Shown: positions 22,836 through 32,480, counted from the first letter of the stretch. The stretch is DNA of 41,553 nt from Bradyrhizobium acaciae (GCF_020889785.1 NZ_JACMYK010000061.1:1-41553); one strand, 5' to 3'. A program made the numbers and translations. The notes: a model not told the origin generated them from the sequence alone.

Positions 22836-24665
22836 ATGTTCGAAGCCCATTTCCAGACGTTCGAAGAACCCGAAGGCGGCGTGGCGCTCACCGCACGGCT
22901 GAGCGCGCTGCGCGAGGAACTGGCGCGGCGCAAGCTGACGGGATTTGTGGTTCCCCGCGCCGATCAGCAGCAGAATGAATATGTTGCCGCGTCCGAGGAG
23001 CGGCTCGCCTGGCTCACAGGTTTCACCGGATCGGCCGGGCTCGCGATCGTGCTGAGCAAGGAAGCCGCCCTGTTCGTCGACGGCCGCTACACGTTGCAGG
23101 CCGCCAAGCAGGTCGACCGCAAGGCCTGGCAGGTCGAGCCGCTGGTCGAGCCGCCGCCGGAGCACTGGCTGACCCGGCATCTGGCGGCCGGGGACCGCCT
23201 AGGATTTGACCCCTGGCTGCACACTTCTGCGGCAGCCGAACGGCTGGCGGCAGCCTGCACCAAGGCGGGCGCCGAGCTGGTCGCCGTCGACGGCAACCCG
23301 ATCGATACGATCTGGCACGAACGTCCGGCACCGCCGCTCGGCCCGGTCTCTATTCACGGCGCGCAGTTTTCCGGCGAGATCGAAGCCGAGAAGCTCAAGC
23401 GCATCCGGCTCGAGATCAACAAGCTCGGCGTCGATGCGCTGGTGCTCTCCGACAGCCACGCGGTGGCCTGGGCCTTCAATATCCGCGGCGCCGACGTCTC
23501 GCACACGCCACTGCCGCTGTCCTACGCGCTGGTGCCGAAGGACGGCCGGCCGCTGGTGTTCATCGATCACCGCAAGCTGTCCAACGCGACCCGCGACCAT
23601 CTCGAACAGTCGGCCGATGTCGAGGAGCCGGCGGCGCTGACACCGAAGCTCACCGAGCTCGCCAGGCGCGGCGCCTCGATCGCACTCGACAGCGCAACCG
23701 CCGCGGACGCCCTGAGCCGCCTGATCTCGGGCGCCGGCGGCAAGCCGGTGCGCGGCAACGATCCGGTCAGCCTGCTGAAGGCGGTCAAGAACATCACCGA
23801 GATCGAGGGCACGCGCACGGCGCATCAGCGCGACGCGGTGGCGCTGACCCGCTTCCTCGCCTGGATCGACCGCGAGGCGCCGTCCGGCGCCCTTACCGAG
23901 ATCGACACCGTCGAGGCGCTGGAGACGTTCCGCCGCCAGACCGGCGCGCTGAAGGACGTTTCGTTCCCGACCATCGCCGGCACCGGGCCGAACGGCGCCA
24001 TCGTGCATTACCGCGTGACGCGCAAGAGCAACCGCCGCATCGAGCCCGGCGACTTGCTGCTGATCGATTCCGGCGCGCAATATCAGGACGGCACCACCGA
24101 CGTCACCCGCACCATCGCCATCGGCCAGCCGACCGACGAGATGCGCGACCGCTTCACCCGCGTGCTGCGCGGCCACATCGCAATCGCCCGCGCGATCTTC
24201 CCCGACGGCACCACCGGCGCGCAGCTCGATACGCTGGCGCGGCAATATCTCTGGCAGGCCGGGATCGATTTCGAGCACGGCACCGGCCACGGCGTCGGCA
24301 GCTATCTCAGCGTCCATGAAGGCCCGGCGCGGATCTCGAAGCTCGGCACCACGCCGCTGAAGCGCGGCATGATCCTGTCCAACGAGCCCGGCTACTACAA
24401 GACCGACGCCTATGGCATCCGGATCGAGAACCTCGAACTTGTGATCGGCACCGACATTGCCGGCGCCGAGAAGCCGGTCAACGCCTTCGAGACGCTGACC
24501 CTGGCGCCGATCGATCGCCGCCTGATCGAGGTGAGCATGCTGAGCGCCGGCGAACTGGCCTGGCTCAACGACTACCACGCCCGCGTCGCGCGCACGGTGC
24601 GCCCGCATCTCGACGACAACGCCACCAAGCTGTGGCTCGACGAGGCCACGGCGGCGCTGAAGTAG
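22836..24665 (+). CDS. Xaa-Pro aminopeptidase P (M24B metallopeptidase)
   Basis: A 609-aa enzyme that removes N-terminal residues before proline. Two creatinase-like N-terminal domains are followed by the pita-bread catalytic domain. Metal ligands are visible in order: LLLIDSGAQYQDGTTDVTRT (two Asp), HGTGHGVGSYLSVHEGP (His) and LSNEPGYYKTDAYGIRIENL (two Glu). The length and C-terminal extension match the long eukaryote-like APP1 type, common in alphaproteobacteria, not the ~440-aa E. coli PepP. ATG 22836 is chosen because the protein then begins MFEAHFQTFEEP, the usual N-terminus; AAGAGAG lies upstream. Confidence 0.93.
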   Translation: MFEAHFQTFEEPEGGVALTARLSALREELARRKLTGFVVPRADQQQNEYVAASEERLAWLTGFTGSAGLAIVLSKEAALFVDGRYTLQAAKQVDRKAWQVEPLVEPPPEHWLTRHLAAGDRLGFDPWLHTSAAAERLAAACTKAGAELVAVDGNPIDTIWHERPAPPLGPVSIHGAQFSGEIEAEKLKRIRLEINKLGVDALVLSDSHAVAWAFNIRGADVSHTPLPLSYALVPKDGRPLVFIDHRKLSNATRDHLEQSADVEEPAALTPKLTELARRGASIALDSATAADALSRLISGAGGKPVRGNDPVSLLKAVKNITEIEGTRTAHQRDAVALTRFLAWIDREAPSGALTEIDTVEALETFRRQTGALKDVSFPTIAGTGPNGAIVHYRVTRKSNRRIEPGDLLLIDSGAQYQDGTTDVTRTIAIGQPTDEMRDRFTRVLRGHIAIARAIFPDGTTGAQLDTLARQYLWQAGIDFEHGTGHGVGSYLSVHEGPARISKLGTTPLKRGMILSNEPGYYKTDAYGIRIENLELVIGTDIAGAEKPVNAFETLTLAPIDRRLIEVSMLSAGELAWLNDYHARVARTVRPHLDDNATKLWLDEATAALK

Positions 24666-24703
24666 CGACGTCGAGTTTTACGTTCACCCTCCGCACGTTC
24701 AGT

Positions 24704-24806
24704 GTCATCCCCCGCGAAAGCGGGGGATCCAGTACGCCGCGGCCCATCGGCTCAACAACGACGGCCTCTGGAATACTGGGTCCCCCGCTTTCGCGGAGGA
24801 CGACAG
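24704..24806 (+). repeat. 103-bp palindromic repeat, left copy flanking the MFS gene
   Basis: Starts GTCATCCCCCGCGAAAGCGG and ends CTTTCGCGGAGGACGACAG. It contains a CCCCCGC-GAAA-GCGGGGG hairpin and inner arms ATCCAGTA/TACTGGGT. It is about 92% identical (8 differences by eye) to the copy at 26264-26366 in the same orientation. Structure suggests a REP/BIME-like element. Confidence 0.9.
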
Positions 24807-24956
24807 CAGAATGTAAGGGGACGTCGCCTGCCTAATTGCGCGTGACGAAACATCAACCGCGGCGTCTCCCGAAATCGCATGGGCGTATGCCGAAACACCG
24901 GTATTCCCCGCGAGGGACCACGCTACAGTCATTCCACAATGCTGGATCGGACCTGA

Positions 24957-26234
24957 ATGCACGGCGTGATGGGCAAGCCGCCCGGCGCGCCCACAAACAA
25001 CATCGCGACATCGAAGGTCATGCTGCTGATGCTCGTCGTGATGACGGGCGTCGCGCCGATCTCGCTCTACATGCTGGTCCCGGCGCTGCCGGTGCTGGCG
25101 ACCACTTTCGGCCGCGACATCGGCATCGCGCAGATGACCGTGTCGCTCTACATGGTCGGCATTGCGCTCTCGCAGCTCATCATGGGTCCGCTGTCCGACA
25201 AGTTCGGCCGCCGCCCGGTGCTGCTCGCAGGCCTCGGCCTGATGGTGGTGGCGGGCATCGGCTCTGTGTTCGCCGAGACCCTGCCGCAGCTGATCGCCGC
25301 TCGCTTCTTCCAGGCGCTCGGCGGCGCCAGCGGCATGGTGATCAGCCGCGCCATCATCCGCGACCTCTATCCGCGCGAGCGGGTCGGCGCCATGATCAGC
25401 CTCGTCGTCGCCGCGCTGATGATCGCGCAGATGGTCAGCCCGTTGACCGGCGGCCTTCTGGAAACCGCATTCGGCTGGCGCGCGATCCTCTATCTCGTCA
25501 CCGCGGCGTCGCTGACCGTCACGATCTTCATCGCATTGGCGCTGCCCGAGACCCGCCGCGACCGCGCCGACAGTTCGAGCTTTCGCGGCGACCTCGGCGG
25601 ACTGCTGCGCAGCCGCGCCTTCGTCGGCTATCTCATGTGCCAGGTGCTGGCGTCGCAGATCATCTTCGCCTTCGCCGGCGGCGGCCCCTACATCGTGGTG
25701 ACCCAGATGGGCCGCAGCAGCGCCGAGTACGGCGCGTGGTTCGCGATGACGGGGTTCGGCTACTTCATCGGCAACCTGCTCTGCGTGCGGTTCGCGCCGC
25801 GGCACTCGCTGGAGAAACTGATCTGGTTCGGCCTCGCGCTGCAGCTCGGCGGCAGCCTGTTGAACCTGATCTGGAGTTTCACTGGCGTAAACCAGGCCCC
25901 GATCTGGCTGTTCGGCACCCAGATGATCGTGATGGTCGCCAATGCCTTCGTGATGGCCAATTCCGCCGCCGGCGCGATCAGCATCCGGCCCGAGGCGGCC
26001 GGCACCGCCTCCGGCGCCATGGGCTTCCTGCAGCAGGGCATCGGTTCGCTGATCTCGCAATTCGGCGCCTATCTCGGCGGCCACTCCACTACCACGCTGC
26101 CGCTGACCTCGGCGATCTTCGCGATCTCGATCGCATGTGCCTGCACCATGATCTTCGTGGTGCCGCGGCGGAACGTGGTGGTGAGCGAGGAGCTGATCGC
26201 GCAGGCGGAGGAGGATGAGCAGGGGATGATGTGA
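24957..26234 (+). CDS. Bcr/CflA-type MFS multidrug exporter
   Basis: A 425-aa twelve-helix major facilitator. The first loop motif is GPLSDKFGRRPVLLAG (motif A, G-x-L-(S/A)-D-x-(F/Y)-G-R-(R/K)). The DHA1-type signature in helix 5 is MVSPLTGGLLETAFGWRAIL. Overall layout matches the Bcr/CflA subfamily that exports drugs such as bicyclomycin or chloramphenicol, or sulfonamide-like compounds; the actual substrate is unknown. ATG 24957 (MHGVMGKPPG) is used; Met5 is an alternative, and neither has a strong ribosome site. The gene is bracketed by two direct 103-bp repeats 1.56 kb apart. Confidence 0.9.
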   Translation: MHGVMGKPPGAPTNNIATSKVMLLMLVVMTGVAPISLYMLVPALPVLATTFGRDIGIAQMTVSLYMVGIALSQLIMGPLSDKFGRRPVLLAGLGLMVVAGIGSVFAETLPQLIAARFFQALGGASGMVISRAIIRDLYPRERVGAMISLVVAALMIAQMVSPLTGGLLETAFGWRAILYLVTAASLTVTIFIALALPETRRDRADSSSFRGDLGGLLRSRAFVGYLMCQVLASQIIFAFAGGGPYIVVTQMGRSSAEYGAWFAMTGFGYFIGNLLCVRFAPRHSLEKLIWFGLALQLGGSLLNLIWSFTGVNQAPIWLFGTQMIVMVANAFVMANSAAGAISIRPEAAGTASGAMGFLQQGIGSLISQFGAYLGGHSTTTLPLTSAIFAISIACACTMIFVVPRRNVVVSEELIAQAEEDEQGMM

Positions 26235-26263
26235 GGCGCGCGAATGCGTCACATCCTCACCTC

Positions 26264-26366
26264 GTCATCCCCCGCGAAAGCGAGGGATCCAGTACGCCGC
26301 GGCCTATCGGGTAAATCACTGCGGCCTCTGGAATACTGGGTCCCCCGCTTTCGCGGAGGACGACAG
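26264..26366 (+). repeat. 103-bp palindromic repeat, right copy flanking the MFS gene
   Basis: Same orientation and length as the copy at 24704. Most differences lie in the central loop. It fills nearly all of the gap between the MFS stop and the ligA stop and could terminate transcription from both sides. Confidence 0.9.
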
Positions 26367-26384
26367 TGGCAACTGCGGCAACAC

Positions 26385-28532
26385 CTACTCCCCAATCAGC
26401 TTCAGCCACTCATCTTCGGTGAGCACCTGCACGCCGTGCTTCTGGGCCTCGGCGAGCTTCGAGCCGGCGCCCGGCCCGGCGACGACGTAGTCGGTCTTCT
26501 TCGACACCGAACCGGCCGCCTTGGCGCCCAGCCGCTCGGCCGTCGCCTTGGCCTCGTCGCGCGTCATCTTTTCCAGCGAGCCGGTGAACACCACGGTCTT
26601 GCCGGCCACCGCCGAATTGCTCTTCGGTTTCTCGGCATCGACGATCTCGTCGAGCTCTTTGGTCAGCCGCTCGACGATGCCGCGATTGTGGCTCTCGCCA
26701 AAATAGTCCGCGATGCTCTTGATCACGGTGTCGCCGATCTGGTCGAGCGCATCCATCTCGGCGATCGCCTCCTCATCGCCCTTGGCGACCTTGAGGCAGG
26801 CGTCGTGGAACGCGTCCCATGAACCGTAGCCGCGCGCCAGCGCCAGCGCGGTGGTCTCGCCGACATGGCGCATGCCGAGCGCATAGATGAAGCGTTCCAG
26901 ACCGATCCGGCGGCGGCTGTCGATGGCGGCGAACAGATTGCGCACGGAGGTCTCGCCGTAACCCTCGATGTCCTCGAGCTTCAGCTTCGCGTTGCGCTTC
27001 GGCAGCGTGAAGATGTCGGCGGGCTCCTTGACCCAGCCCGCGTCGAAGAAATATTGCAGCTGCTTCACGCCGAGGCCGTCGATGTCGAAGGCGCGGCGCG
27101 ACACGAACAGGATCAGATGCTCGACCTTCTGGAACGGACAGGCGAACTCGCCGCTGCAGCGCAGCCGCGAGCCCTCTTCGCCGGTCGCGGTCTCCTCGCG
27201 CACCACGTCGGTGTGCAGCGGGCATGGGCACTTCTTCGGGAAATGGAATTCCTTCGCGCTCTTCGGCCGCTTGTCGATCACGACGTCGACCACCTGCGGG
27301 ATCACGTCGCCGGCGCGCTGGATCACCACAGTGTCGCCAATCCTGATGTCGCGTCCCTCGCGCAGCACCTCGCCCTTGTTGCCGATGCCCTTGATGTAGT
27401 CCTCATTGTGCAGCGTGACGTTCTGCACGATCACGCCGCCGACGCCGACCGGCTCGAGCTTGCCGACCGGCGTGAACGAGCCGGTGCGCCCGACCTGGAT
27501 CTCGATGTCGCGCAGCACGGTCATGGCGCGCTCGGCCGGGAATTTGTGCGCGATCGCCCAGCGCGGCGTGCGCGACACGAAGCCGAGCCGCTCCTGCCAG
27601 TCGATGCGATCGACCTTGTAGACGACGCCGTCGATGTCGTAGTCGAGCTCGGCGCGCTGCTCCTCGATCTTGCGATGGAAGGCGATCAGCTCCTCGACCG
27701 AGTGACACAGCTTGGTCAGCGGATTGGTCTTGAAGCCGCAGCGCTCGAACCAGTGGATCATGCCGGTCTGGGTATCCTCCGGCATCGCGCTCATCTCGCC
27801 CCAGGCATAGGCGAAGAAACCAAGCGGCCGCGAAGCGGTGATGCCAGGATCCTTCTGCCGCAGCGAGCCGGCCGCCGAATTGCGCGGATTGGCGAAGATG
27901 GTGTCGCCGGCGGCCTTCTGCCGCTCGTTGAGCGCCAGGAACGCCTTCTTGGTCATGTAGACCTCGCCGCGCACCTCGCAGATCTCGGGCACATTGCGGC
28001 CCTTGAGCTTCTGCGGCACATCCTCCAGCGTGCGGATGTTGGCGGTGACGTCCTCGCCCTCGGCGCCGTCGCCGCGGGTCGCCGCAGTGACGAGCTCGCC
28101 ACCCTCGTAGCGCAGCGACATCGAGAGGCCGTCGATTTTCGGCTCGGCCGAGAAATCGATCTTGTCGTCCGGCAGCTTGAGGAAGCGCGTGATGCGCCCA
28201 ACGAAGTCGACCACGTCGGCTTCCGCAAACGCGTTGTCGAGCGACAGCATCGGGACGGAATGGCGGACCTTCCTGAAGCGCCCCGACGGTGCGGCGCCGA
28301 CCTTCTGCGACGGCGATTCCGCCGTGACGAATTCGGGGAAGCGCTTCTCGATCGCGTTGTAACGCTGCCGCAGCGCGTCGTATTCGGCATCGGTAACGCT
28401 GGGCGCGTCGTCCTGGTAGTAGCGCTTGTCGTGGCCTTCGAGCTCGAGCGCAAGCCGTATCAACTCGACCTTGGCCTGCGCCTTGGTGAGCTTGTCGACG
28501 TCGACCAGCGCTTTCTTCGTTTTGGTGGCCAT
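26385..28532 (-). CDS. ligA: NAD-dependent DNA ligase LigA
   Basis: A 715-aa ligase that seals nicks with NAD+. Order: Ia domain (YYQDDAPSVTDAEYDAL), adenylation domain with the active lysine K132 in AEPKIDGLSMSLRYEGG, OB fold (EIQVGRTGSFTPVGKLEPV), zinc finger (435-465), helix-hairpin-helix region and C-terminal BRCT domain (AGKTVVFTGSLEKMTRDEAK). The zinc ligands read C435-P-C437 ... C459-x5-C465, not the usual C-x2-C first pair; H440 might substitute. ATG 28532 gives the standard MATKTKK N-terminus; upstream sequence belongs to recN. It follows recN with a 7-nt gap and is the last gene of the cluster. Confidence 0.96.
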   Translation of the reverse strand: MATKTKKALVDVDKLTKAQAKVELIRLALELEGHDKRYYQDDAPSVTDAEYDALRQRYNAIEKRFPEFVTAESPSQKVGAAPSGRFRKVRHSVPMLSLDNAFAEADVVDFVGRITRFLKLPDDKIDFSAEPKIDGLSMSLRYEGGELVTAATRGDGAEGEDVTANIRTLEDVPQKLKGRNVPEICEVRGEVYMTKKAFLALNERQKAAGDTIFANPRNSAAGSLRQKDPGITASRPLGFFAYAWGEMSAMPEDTQTGMIHWFERCGFKTNPLTKLCHSVEELIAFHRKIEEQRAELDYDIDGVVYKVDRIDWQERLGFVSRTPRWAIAHKFPAERAMTVLRDIEIQVGRTGSFTPVGKLEPVGVGGVIVQNVTLHNEDYIKGIGNKGEVLREGRDIRIGDTVVIQRAGDVIPQVVDVVIDKRPKSAKEFHFPKKCPCPLHTDVVREETATGEEGSRLRCSGEFACPFQKVEHLILFVSRRAFDIDGLGVKQLQYFFDAGWVKEPADIFTLPKRNAKLKLEDIEGYGETSVRNLFAAIDSRRRIGLERFIYALGMRHVGETTALALARGYGSWDAFHDACLKVAKGDEEAIAEMDALDQIGDTVIKSIADYFGESHNRGIVERLTKELDEIVDAEKPKSNSAVAGKTVVFTGSLEKMTRDEAKATAERLGAKAAGSVSKKTDYVVAGPGAGSKLAEAQKHGVQVLTEDEWLKLIGE

Positions 28533-28539
28533 CGGCGAA

Positions 28540-30210
28540 CTAACTCGCCGCCCGCAGCAGCCGTTCCGCGGCCGCCCTCGCCTCCGCGGTGATCTCGGCG
28601 CCGGCCAGCATGCGCGCGATCTCCTCACGGCGATGGTCGGCGGCGAGCGCGTTGACGCGGGTGGCAACGCGCTTGCCCTTGTCGAGCGCATCCTTGGAGA
28701 TCAGCAGATGCTGGCTGGCGCGGGCCGCGACCTGCGGCGCATGCGTCACCGCCATCACCTGCACCTTGCCGGCGAGACGCGCCAGCCGCGAACCGATCGC
28801 ATCCGCCACCGCGCCGCCGACACCGGTGTCGATTTCGTCGAACACCAGGGTCGGCGCCGAGCCGCGATCGGCCAGCACGACCTTCAGCGCCAGCAGGAAG
28901 CGCGACAGCTCGCCGCCGGAGGCGACCTTCATCATCGGTCCCGGCTTGGTGCCGGGATTGGTCTGGACCCAAAACTCGACGCGGTCGATGCCCTGCGGAC
29001 CCGGCGCGGCCGCGTTGCTCTCGACCTGGGTCATGAATTTCGCGCGCTCGAGCTTGAGCGGTGCGAGCTCGGCATTGACGGCCTTGTTGAGCTTCTCAGC
29101 CGCCTTGCTGCGCGCCGCCGACAGCTTTGTCGCCGCAGCAGCATAGCGCTTGTCGGCTTCGGCAGCGGCCGCCTCCAGCTTCTTCAACTGATCGGCGCCG
29201 GCATCGATCAGCGCGACGTCGCCGGCATATTGCGCGGCCAGCGCGGCCAGCAGATCCACCGGCGTCGAATATTTGCGCGAGGCCGCGCGCAGCGCGAACA
29301 GCCGCTCCTCGATGCGCTCGAGCTCGGCCGGATCGAAATCGGTCGCGGCCAGCGCGGCGTGGAGGTGCTGGTCGGCCTCTTCCAGCGCGTTGATCGCAAT
29401 GTCGATCGCCTTCACCGCCGGCTCGATCAGGCCGGGCGCATTGGCGGCGCGCCGCTCCAGCCGCCGTACCGCCGCGGACAGGGCCGACACCGGCGAATGC
29501 GGGCCGCCGATCGCTTCCTGCGCCTCGCGCAGATCGGTCGCGACCTTCTCGCCCTGCATCATGGTGGTGCGGCGGTTGGCGAGCTCGGTCTCCTCGCCCT
29601 CCTTCGGCGCCAGCGCCTTCAGCTCCTGGGACGCGTGGCGCAGATAGTCGGCCTCGCGGGCGGCGCGCTCCATGCCGGCGCGATGCTCGTCTAGCGCGGT
29701 GCCGGCGGTGCGCCTGACATCCCACAGCGCTTCCAGCGCCGCGACATCCTTCTCGTGGCCGGCGAAGGCATCAAGCAGCTGGCGGTGGGTGGAGGCATCG
29801 ACCAGAGCGCGCTCGTCGTGCTGGCCGTGGATCTCGACCAGAACGGCGCCGACCGCCTTCAGGGTCTGCACGCTGATCGCCTGGTCGTTGATGAAGGCAC
29901 GGGTGCGGCCGTCGGCAAGCTGCACGCGGCGCAGGATCATCTCACCGGTGTCGTCGAGGCCGTTCTCGGCCAGGATCCTGGCCGCCGGATGCCCCTTCGG
30001 GACATCGAACGTGGCGGTGACCTGGCCCTGTTCGGCGCCGTGGCGCACGAGGCCGGCGTCACCGCGGCCGCCGAGCGCCAGCGCAAAGGCATCAAGCAGG
30101 ATCGATTTGCCGGCGCCGGTTTCGCCGGTCAGCACCGCCAGGCCACGGGAAAATTCGATATCGAGCCGTTCGATCAGGACGATGTCACGGATCGACAGAC
30201 GGGCCAGCAT
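28540..30210 (-). CDS. recN: DNA repair protein RecN
   Basis: A 556-aa SMC-like ATPase for double-strand break repair. N-terminal Walker A is GETGAGKS (29-36) within the family opening MLARLSIRDIVLIERLDIEF. A long charged helical central region forms the coiled coil. The C-terminal half carries the ABC signature KVASGGELSRFLLALKVVL and Walker B LVFDEIDTGVGG, followed by VMAVTHAPQVAA. Length is normal. It is placed 13 nt after bamD and 7 nt before ligA, so it is probably co-transcribed; no LexA-type box was identified upstream because it lies inside the operon. Confidence 0.96.
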   Translation of the reverse strand: MLARLSIRDIVLIERLDIEFSRGLAVLTGETGAGKSILLDAFALALGGRGDAGLVRHGAEQGQVTATFDVPKGHPAARILAENGLDDTGEMILRRVQLADGRTRAFINDQAISVQTLKAVGAVLVEIHGQHDERALVDASTHRQLLDAFAGHEKDVAALEALWDVRRTAGTALDEHRAGMERAAREADYLRHASQELKALAPKEGEETELANRRTTMMQGEKVATDLREAQEAIGGPHSPVSALSAAVRRLERRAANAPGLIEPAVKAIDIAINALEEADQHLHAALAATDFDPAELERIEERLFALRAASRKYSTPVDLLAALAAQYAGDVALIDAGADQLKKLEAAAAEADKRYAAAATKLSAARSKAAEKLNKAVNAELAPLKLERAKFMTQVESNAAAPGPQGIDRVEFWVQTNPGTKPGPMMKVASGGELSRFLLALKVVLADRGSAPTLVFDEIDTGVGGAVADAIGSRLARLAGKVQVMAVTHAPQVAARASQHLLISKDALDKGKRVATRVNALAADHRREEIARMLAGAEITAEARAAAERLLRAAS

Positions 30211-30223
30211 GCGAGGACAATTC

Positions 30224-31132
30224 CTAGCCGAGACCTATCTTCTTGAAGGTCCTGCTGATCCAGGATCCCTGATTCTCGCTCGGCTCGAGACCGCCGGACT
30301 TTACTAGATTATATGCGTCCTTGTACCAGCGGCTGTCCGGAAAATTGTGGCCGAGCACGGCGGCAGCGGTCTGCGCCTCGCCGACGATGCCGATCGCCAT
30401 ATAGGCCTCGGTAAGCCGGTAGAGCGCCTCTTCGACATGGCGCGTGGTCTGGTACTGCGTAACCACGGTCTTGAAGCGATTGATCGCGGCGGTGTAGTCG
30501 CGCTTCTCGACGTAGTAGCGGCCGACCGCCATCTCCTTGCCGGCGAGCTGGTCGCGCGCGGCCTGGATCTTGTTCTTGGCCTGGGTGGCGTATTCCGAGG
30601 TCGGATATTTCCGCACCACCTCTTCGAGCGCCGCGATCGCCTTCTCGGTGCGGCCCTGGTCGCGCGAGATGTCCGGGATCTGGTCGAAATGCGATGCCGC
30701 AATCAGGTACTGGGCGTAGGCGGCGTCCGGGCTGCCGGGATGCAGCGTGACGTAGCGGGTGGCGGAGCCGATGCAGCTGTCGTAGTCCCCGGCCTGGTAA
30801 TACGAATAGGCCGACATCAGCAGCGACTTGCGCGCCCAATCCGAATAGGGATGCTGACGGTCGACTTCCTCGAACTTCTTCGAAGCGGCCTTCAGATCCT
30901 TCTTCTCGTTCATCATGTACAAGCCCTCATTGTAGAGCTTGTCCGCGGGCTCATCGACGAACGTGTCGTCCTTGGCCATGAACTTGTCCCACAGCGCGCC
31001 GGTGCCGCAGCCTGAGAGCGGCATTGCCAGCACGATCAGGCCCGCCGCAAAGCGCAGCGTGCGCACGGCCTTCGTCAGGCCGGAGACGTCAGAAGGAGAG
31101 CGTGGTTCGAGCGCCATACGCATTGCCGACAT
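30224..31132 (-). CDS. bamD: Outer membrane assembly lipoprotein BamD
   Basis: A 302-aa lipoprotein of the beta-barrel assembly (BAM) complex. A signal segment (GLIVLAMPLSGC) ends in a lipobox with Cys42 as the acylated residue. About five TPR-like repeats follow (ADKLYNEGLYMMNEKKDLKAA; HPYSDWARKSLLMSAYSYY; YPTSEYATQAKNKI). The n-region of about 27 residues before the hydrophobic core is long; Met4 or Met6 could be the real start and would shorten it slightly. Upstream, 259 nt to lpxC contain TTAAC at 31163 and TTAACC at 31254, possible CtrA half-sites. Downstream it is nearly contiguous with recN. Confidence 0.94.
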   Translation of the reverse strand: MSAMRMALEPRSPSDVSGLTKAVRTLRFAAGLIVLAMPLSGCGTGALWDKFMAKDDTFVDEPADKLYNEGLYMMNEKKDLKAASKKFEEVDRQHPYSDWARKSLLMSAYSYYQAGDYDSCIGSATRYVTLHPGSPDAAYAQYLIAASHFDQIPDISRDQGRTEKAIAALEEVVRKYPTSEYATQAKNKIQAARDQLAGKEMAVGRYYVEKRDYTAAINRFKTVVTQYQTTRHVEEALYRLTEAYMAIGIVGEAQTAAAVLGHNFPDSRWYKDAYNLVKSGGLEPSENQGSWISRTFKKIGLG

Positions 31133-31391
31133 GAATTGTAAAACCTGACGCCTTTGATGCGGTTAACGGCGACCCCACTCCACCCATGAACCGCGATCAT
31201 GGATGCAATATCTCTGGTGCCGTTGGCGCCATGTTGGGCAACCGCGGGCCTGTTTAACCGAAAAATGACCGTGGACCAACCGAATACGGAGCCATTCCGC
31301 CGGGAATAAGGCGACCCAACGATGCTCACAGCCTGCTGTGGTTATTACGGAAATTGGGCCCGACCGGCTAGGCGATCAGGACCTGCGGCGA

Positions 31392-32354
31392 TCAGGACAC
31401 GTCCGGGCCGTAGGCTGGGGCGACGAGACCGCCCACGGTGCCTGCACCGGCTTCGACATGGCCGCGGACCGGCCGCCGAGCGGTGTCCGATTCGACCACG
31501 CGCCAGGCGCTGCGGTCGGCCAGCAGCGCCTTCAGCACTGCGTTGTTGAGCTTGTGACCGCCGCATACCGAACGATAGCTGCCGAGCAGCGGCAGGCCGG
31601 CCAGCGCGAGGTCGCCGATCACGTCGAGCACCTTGTGGCGGGCGCATTCGTTGGCGTAGCGCAGGCCCTCAGCGTTGAGCAGGCGGGCCTCGTCGAACAC
31701 CACCGTGTTGTCGAAGGAGGCACCGAGTGCGAAGCCTGCGCCCCACAGCCGCGCCACGTCGTTCATGCAGCCGAAGGTGCGGGCACGCGCAACCTCGCGG
31801 CGGAAGCCTTCCGGCGAAAGATCAAAGGAGAAGGTCTGCTGGCCGATCACCTTGTTGGTGAAATCGATCTCGACTTCGACGCGGAAACCGCCGGCGAACG
31901 GACGCAGCTCGCCCATCGCATCGCCGATCTTGACCTGCACCGGCTTCAGCACCTGGATGAAGCGGCGAACACCGGGCTGGGTCACGATGCCGGCCTGATC
32001 GATCGCTGCCACAAACGCCGCGGCGCTGCCGTCCATGATCGGAACTTCGGCGCCATCGACTTCGATCGTGGCGTTGTCGACGCCCATGCCGCGCAGCGCC
32101 GCGAGCACGTGCTCGGCAGTCGAGACCAGCGGCCCTTCGCGGTCACCCAGCACCGTCGCAAATTCGGTTGCGATCACGGCGTCGGCGGTGGCCGTGACTT
32201 CGCGGTCAGCACCATCGAGACCGGTGCGGACAAAAATAAAACCTGCATCAACAGGTGCAGGTCCCAACGTGAGACTGACAGGAAGACCGGAATGAACGCC
32301 TACGCCAGTCACGGTGGCTTGCGACCGAAGCGTTGTTTGACGGCTGAATTTCAT
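31392..32354 (-). CDS. lpxC: UDP-3-O-acyl-N-acetylglucosamine deacetylase LpxC
   Basis: A 320-aa zinc deacetylase that catalyses the committed step of lipid A synthesis. Zinc ligands are visible: H82 in STAEHVLAAL, and H240 and D244 in ARHKVLDVIGDL. The general-acid His is in RGHVEAGAGTV near the C-terminus. The N-terminus MKFSRQTTLRS is the usual alphaproteobacterial form, favouring ATG 32354 over the in-frame GTG 27 nt upstream. It lies downstream of ftsZ on the same strand but is separated from it by about 350 nt containing an ftsZ terminator, so it probably has its own promoter. Confidence 0.96.
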   Translation of the reverse strand: MKFSRQTTLRSQATVTGVGVHSGLPVSLTLGPAPVDAGFIFVRTGLDGADREVTATADAVIATEFATVLGDREGPLVSTAEHVLAALRGMGVDNATIEVDGAEVPIMDGSAAAFVAAIDQAGIVTQPGVRRFIQVLKPVQVKIGDAMGELRPFAGGFRVEVEIDFTNKVIGQQTFSFDLSPEGFRREVARARTFGCMNDVARLWGAGFALGASFDNTVVFDEARLLNAEGLRYANECARHKVLDVIGDLALAGLPLLGSYRSVCGGHKLNNAVLKALLADRSAWRVVESDTARRPVRGHVEAGAGTVGGLVAPAYGPDVS

Positions 32355-32480
32355 TCGATAATGCCCACTACCCGACTTCACTCAATTCAAGTGGCCAAAC
32401 TTCCCCAAGGCCGACTCGCTTGAGCTCCCCAAGTCACGGGAGACCATAGTGATTTCCTAAACCGCGCCAACTCACGCTTC

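Noticed and set aside
24704..26366. Composite transposon carrying the MFS gene
   Set aside because: The flanking 103-bp repeats contain no transposase, no clear target-site duplication and many internal palindromes; a REP/BIME-like repeat explains them better.
26865..28592. A 575-codon plus-strand frame opposite ligA, and similar long antisense frames opposite ftsA, murC, recN and pepP
   Set aside because: Each lies entirely across a confidently identified gene and shows shadow composition; none has recognisable motifs.
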